The notes beneath the pieces are model-generated. The model saw nothing but the letters and a program-made list of their open reading frames with translations. It did not search any database and was not told the origin of the DNA. A stretch of DNA of 6,166 bases from positions 1 through 6,166 of the forward strand of contig RFHZ01000590.1 in assembly GCA_003696125.1 (NCBI GenBank), read 5' to 3'. Source of the DNA: Nitrospinota bacterium (GTDB lineage Bacteria > Tectomicrobia > Entotheonellia > J063). Positions within the stretch are counted from its first letter, which is position 1. Each line of letters starts with the position of its first letter. Below, piece after piece: positions 4,203 to 6,166 of this stretch. Both the position numbers and the translations under genes were made by a program.

Positions 4203-4646
4203 TCATGACTGCTTGCGAAGCGTAATGATGCGGCCATACTGGGAGAGGAAGAGTCCGTAAGGCTTCAAGACGGCATTGATCCGCAGCAGGAGATCCGGGG
4301 GAAGAGTGTTTCCAGGTGCCATCGGGGTGTTGAGCGGGAACAGGGTACAGAGAAGTTCTACCACTAACTCTGGATGTCGTTCCTGCCCCAGAGGAGGGGA
4401 ACTGGAGACCGCGGTCCGCTCCTGGAGCCAGACCTGCCACCACTGCTGGAGGATATCCTGTGCGATCCCCATGCCCTGGGCGAGTTTCTGGAAAGTGCGT
4501 TCTCGGGGTGTCCAGGCCCCTCGCTCCCACGCCAACAGGCTGGCAACGGAGACCCCCAGATGTCGGGCTGCCTGGCGCGTACCAAGCTGATGCGCTAGGC
4601 GCCACAGGCGCAGGGGATTCTCGGCACGCCAGGTGTCAAGGTCCAT
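4203..4646 (-). CDS. Small XRE-like helix-turn-helix protein, likely replicon regulator
   Basis: A 147-aa predicted DNA-binding protein. Residues 10-62 fit an HTH_3/XRE fold: helix NPLRLWRLAHQLG, helix TRQAARHLG (23-31), recognition helix SVASLLAWERG (33-43), then TFQKLAQGMGI. Unlike plain XRE repressors it continues with a Trp-rich helix (QQWWQVWLQ, 68-76), a flexible stretch, and a 60-residue C-terminus of unknown fold ending in basic GRIITLRKQS. It starts at an ATG with AGGAGGT five bases upstream and lies 58 nt behind the rep stop with no clear promoter between, so it probably shares the rep transcript. Copy-number or rep-promoter control is the natural inference, with the palindrome at 5965-5983 a candidate site. 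It is not a recognised Cop family. Confidence 0.75.
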   Translation of the reverse strand: MDLDTWRAENPLRLWRLAHQLGTRQAARHLGVSVASLLAWERGAWTPRERTFQKLAQGMGIAQDILQQWWQVWLQERTAVSSSPPLGQERHPELVVELLCTLFPLNTPMAPGNTLPPDLLLRINAVLKPYGLFLSQYGRIITLRKQS

Positions 4647-4651
4647 ACCCT

Positions 4652-4658
4652 ACCTCCT
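4652..4658 (-). promoter_or_regulatory. Ribosome binding site of the xre-like gene
   Basis: AGGAGGT on the minus strand, five bases before the ATG at 4646. This near-perfect anti-16S match confirms the start and indicates independent, efficient translation rather than coupling to the rep gene 58 nt upstream. Confidence 0.85.
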
Positions 4659-4704
4659 CATCAGCGGAGTATCGAGAACGGATGTGCATGTGCTTCCATA
4701 GCAG

Positions 4705-5931
4705 TCAGGGGTGGGCCAGGCGTTTCAGGGTATCGGTAAAGTAGGCGCCTTTACTCTTTTTGATCCGTCCTTCCCGGTCGGCCTGCTGGGTTTCGAACAG
4801 GGCCATGCGGATGAGATCTTCCGGATAGTGCTGAATCAACCGGAAATAGGCGGCCTGGTTTTGGCGATCGCCACAGACCTCAAGGATCTCGGCCAAGAGA
4901 TAGCGGGATGGCAACGTGCCTTCGGTGGTTGCAGCCAGAGCTGGCCGGCTGGCAGTCTCGGCTTTCTTGGCCAGTTGGGCGGCGCGTTCACGGCGTTCCA
5001 GGCGCGCTTGCTGATCCTGGAAGAATTTTTCTCCGGGCCAATAGGTGATGATATAATCGGACTTGTCAGTGGATTTACGGTAGACCCATTGGGCTAGAAA
5101 GTGCTCACGGTAGAGTTCTTCGTGGGCAGGATCAAGCTGCTGCTTGATGAGAGAAGGGGCACGATGAACGGTCAGCAGAAATTCCTGGCACAGGTCTCGA
5201 TAGCTCTTGGCATACGGCTGTCCATTAGAGGCATACCATCCGGTTTCTAAGAGTGGATAGAGGGATTTCGCAATCGGCTTGCGAAGCCGTTTATGAAAAG
5301 CAAAGTCGATGGGGCGGAGATAATGATGCCAGTAGTTCTTGATAAACCAGGAGGCCAGCCAGACATAGTTAGTCTCTGCCATCCGATTATTCTCCAGACG
5401 TTGTCCCCGTAACCGGTATTTGGCAAAGAGTGGTTCACCGCTCAACTCATCGTACGCACCGCGTTGGGCATTATACACATGTCCCACAATACCGGTGTGG
5501 TGCAAACGGCGGATCCAGTTCTTGACTTCTCGGACTTCCTTTTGACTTACCTGTTTGCCGGCGTAATGGATCAGGGTTTTGGTGGGGAGGCGGATCGGTT
5601 CTGGAAATACTCCGTCCCGACTGATGGTTTCCTCAAGGAGCTTAAGAAAAGCGCGATAGTAGTCGAGATCCCGCGTGGTCGGTAAGCCATACTCACCACT
5701 GGCCAGAATGCGTACCTTAAGAATCGTTATACTGCCATCCGAGTGTGTAATTTCTGCAATGCGTTTTTCCTTGGTTAAAATCTCTCGGATTCGAGTACTG
5801 GATGGCGTGAAATACCCCATGTTCTCTACCGACACTTCAGCGGGGATATAATCAGCACTTGGTATAGTTGGTGTTGGAGCTGTTAATGGCTGGAGAGGAG
5901 TATTGGTGTGTTGCGTCTGGTCTCGAGACAC
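4705..5931 (-). CDS. repA: RepA-type plasmid replication initiator (RPA family)
   Basis: A 408-aa initiator expected to bind the iterons at 6077-6160 and open the origin. After a Thr/Pro-rich leader (1-35) come VENMGYFTPSSTRIREIL (35-52) and the RPA-type core. That core includes TILKVRILASGEYGLPTTRD (69-88), LDYYRAFLKLLEE, a winged-helix-like IHYAGKQVSQKEVREVKNWI (121-140), and NYVWLASWFIKNYW to DFAFHKRLRKPIAKSLYPLL (188-228). A charged coiled stretch spans 304-328. The C-terminus (355-408) ends RIKKSKGAYFTDTLKRLA, like the helical tail domain of other initiators. The GTG at 5931 has GGGAG seven bases upstream. An upstream GTG at 6024 lacks one and would translate the operator and AT-rich DNA. 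Family placement is from motif recall; within RepA proteins the subgroup is uncertain. Confidence 0.85.
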   Translation of the reverse strand: MSRDQTQHTNTPLQPLTAPTPTIPSADYIPAEVSVENMGYFTPSSTRIREILTKEKRIAEITHSDGSITILKVRILASGEYGLPTTRDLDYYRAFLKLLEETISRDGVFPEPIRLPTKTLIHYAGKQVSQKEVREVKNWIRRLHHTGIVGHVYNAQRGAYDELSGEPLFAKYRLRGQRLENNRMAETNYVWLASWFIKNYWHHYLRPIDFAFHKRLRKPIAKSLYPLLETGWYASNGQPYAKSYRDLCQEFLLTVHRAPSLIKQQLDPAHEELYREHFLAQWVYRKSTDKSDYIITYWPGEKFFQDQQARLERRERAAQLAKKAETASRPALAATTEGTLPSRYLLAEILEVCGDRQNQAAYFRLIQHYPEDLIRMALFETQQADREGRIKKSKGAYFTDTLKRLAHP

Positions 5932-5938
5932 TGTTTTT

Positions 5939-5943
5939 CTCCC
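5939..5943 (-). promoter_or_regulatory. Ribosome binding site deciding the rep start
   Basis: GGGAG within AAAGGGAGAA lies seven bases before the GTG at 5931. The alternative start at 6024 has no purine-rich match, so the shorter protein is preferred. Confidence 0.65.
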
Positions 5944-5964
5944 TTTTGTGTGTACTATGCGTTG

Positions 5965-5983
5965 TGTTTGCCGTAGGCAAACA
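5965..5983. promoter_or_regulatory. Perfect inverted repeat, candidate rep operator
   Basis: TGTTTGCC and GGCAAACA are perfect 8-bp arms around GTA, a 19-bp near-symmetric site with half-site centres 11 bp apart (one helical turn). It lies 33 bp upstream of the rep start codon and next to a TATGTT -10-like element on the minus strand. It does not resemble the iterons, so the xre-like protein is a better candidate ligand than monomeric Rep. As RNA it would form an 8-bp hairpin near the 5' end of rep mRNA. Confidence 0.55.
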
Positions 5984-6016
5984 TATGAAAACGTATGAAA
6001 AATCTCTGAAAAAATA
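5984..6016. other. Helically phased A-tracts (predicted bend, AT-rich origin segment)
   Basis: Three TGAAAA-type tracts begin at 5986, 5996 and 6007, that is 10 and 11 bp apart, with A-runs of 4, 5 and 6. A-tracts in phase with the helix produce curved DNA. The segment lies between iterons and operator, where iteron plasmids usually have their AT-rich melting region. The inverted TTGA-AAAA-TCAA at 6047-6058 extends the AT-rich area. Confidence 0.5.
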
Positions 6017-6076
6017 TGAGACACAGGCGAAACACATCGTATGGTATTGAAAAATCAAGTGTTGCAGATTTTTGGA

Positions 6077-6160
6077 TTTCATCAAAACCCACCCCAGATT
6101 TCATCAAAACCCACCCCCAGTTTCATCAAAACCCACCCCAGATTTCATCAAAACCCACCC
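6077..6160 (-). repeat. Four 22-bp-spaced iterons of the replication origin
   Basis: TTTCATCAAAACCCACCC (plus strand) occurs exactly at 6077-6094, 6099-6116, 6121-6138 and 6143-6160. The 18-bp copies are identical and start exactly 22 bp apart; only the 4-bp linkers vary (CAGA, CCAG, CAGA). The period is two helical turns, so all copies face one side of the DNA. Direct repeats with this spacing directly upstream of a rep gene are the Rep-binding iterons that also control copy number by handcuffing. On the minus strand each unit begins GGGTGGG. More copies could lie beyond the window end, though the last six bases already diverge. Confidence 0.9.
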
Positions 6161-6166
6161 TTGGAC

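Larger units (their letters stand above)
5984..6166. other. Predicted plasmid replication origin
   Basis: The interval combines four iterons, an AT-rich and bent segment, and a rep gene reading away from it, the standard architecture of theta-replicating iteron plasmids. No DnaA box is visible here; the only perfect one is at 2416-2424. The origin may extend past the window. Confidence 0.7.

Noticed and set aside
4705-6024. Longer rep reading from GTG at 6024
   Set aside because: The extra 31 residues are encoded by the palindrome and AT-rich origin DNA, have no ribosome binding site, and do not look like a RepA N-terminus; the GTG at 5931 is better placed.
6077-6160. CRISPR array
   Set aside because: The gaps between the 18-bp repeats are only 4 bp, far too short for spacers; position and spacing fit iterons.

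Overview
The window looks like the backbone of a small, low-copy, iteron-controlled plasmid from a bacterium I cannot place. Host clues are limited to strong AGGAGG-type ribosome binding sites, GTG starts, mid-range GC and a luciferase-like (F420/flavin type) oxidoreductase. These fit an uncultured or environmental bacterium rather than a named genus. All convincing genes lie on the minus strand, so the biological reading order runs from the right end of the window to the left.

Right end (about 5932-6166): replication origin and rep promoter region. Four exact 18-bp iterons lie 22 bp apart (6077-6160). They are followed by an AT-rich stretch with helically phased A-tracts, then a perfect 8-bp-arm inverted repeat (5965-5983) just ahead of the initiator gene. 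Next come a RepA-type (RPA family) replication initiator (5931-4705) and, 58 nt further on, a small XRE-like helix-turn-helix protein (4646-4203), probably in the same operon. A stretch of broken-looking sequence (4202-3803) follows. It includes a short open frame in the same frame as the xre-like gene, and a leader with three mutually exclusive pairing arms (3835-3876).

Middle: the leader precedes the only apparent cargo gene, a complete 340-aa luciferase-like monooxygenase (3802-2780). Behind it is a hairpin-rich spacer (2779-2362). That spacer holds a possible 41-codon ORF, an imperfect operator-like inverted repeat, a TATAAT -10 element and a perfect DnaA box.

Left: a translationally coupled three-gene partition cassette. 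It consists of an excisionase/MerR-like HTH protein (2361-2116), a Soj-like ParA ATPase (2119-1340, ATGA overlap) and a ribbon-helix-helix centromere-binding adaptor with a ParB-like N-terminal GLG peptide (1368-841, 29-nt overlap). Together rep, iterons and par explain replication, copy control and stable inheritance.

Far left (1-840): accessory or degenerate DNA. It holds the C-terminal end of an unrecognised plus-strand ORF and a run of five stem-loops ending in what looks like the right end of an IS200/IS605-type element. The latter could be a TnpB omega-RNA scaffold without its tnpB. About 500 bp follow with no convincing gene.
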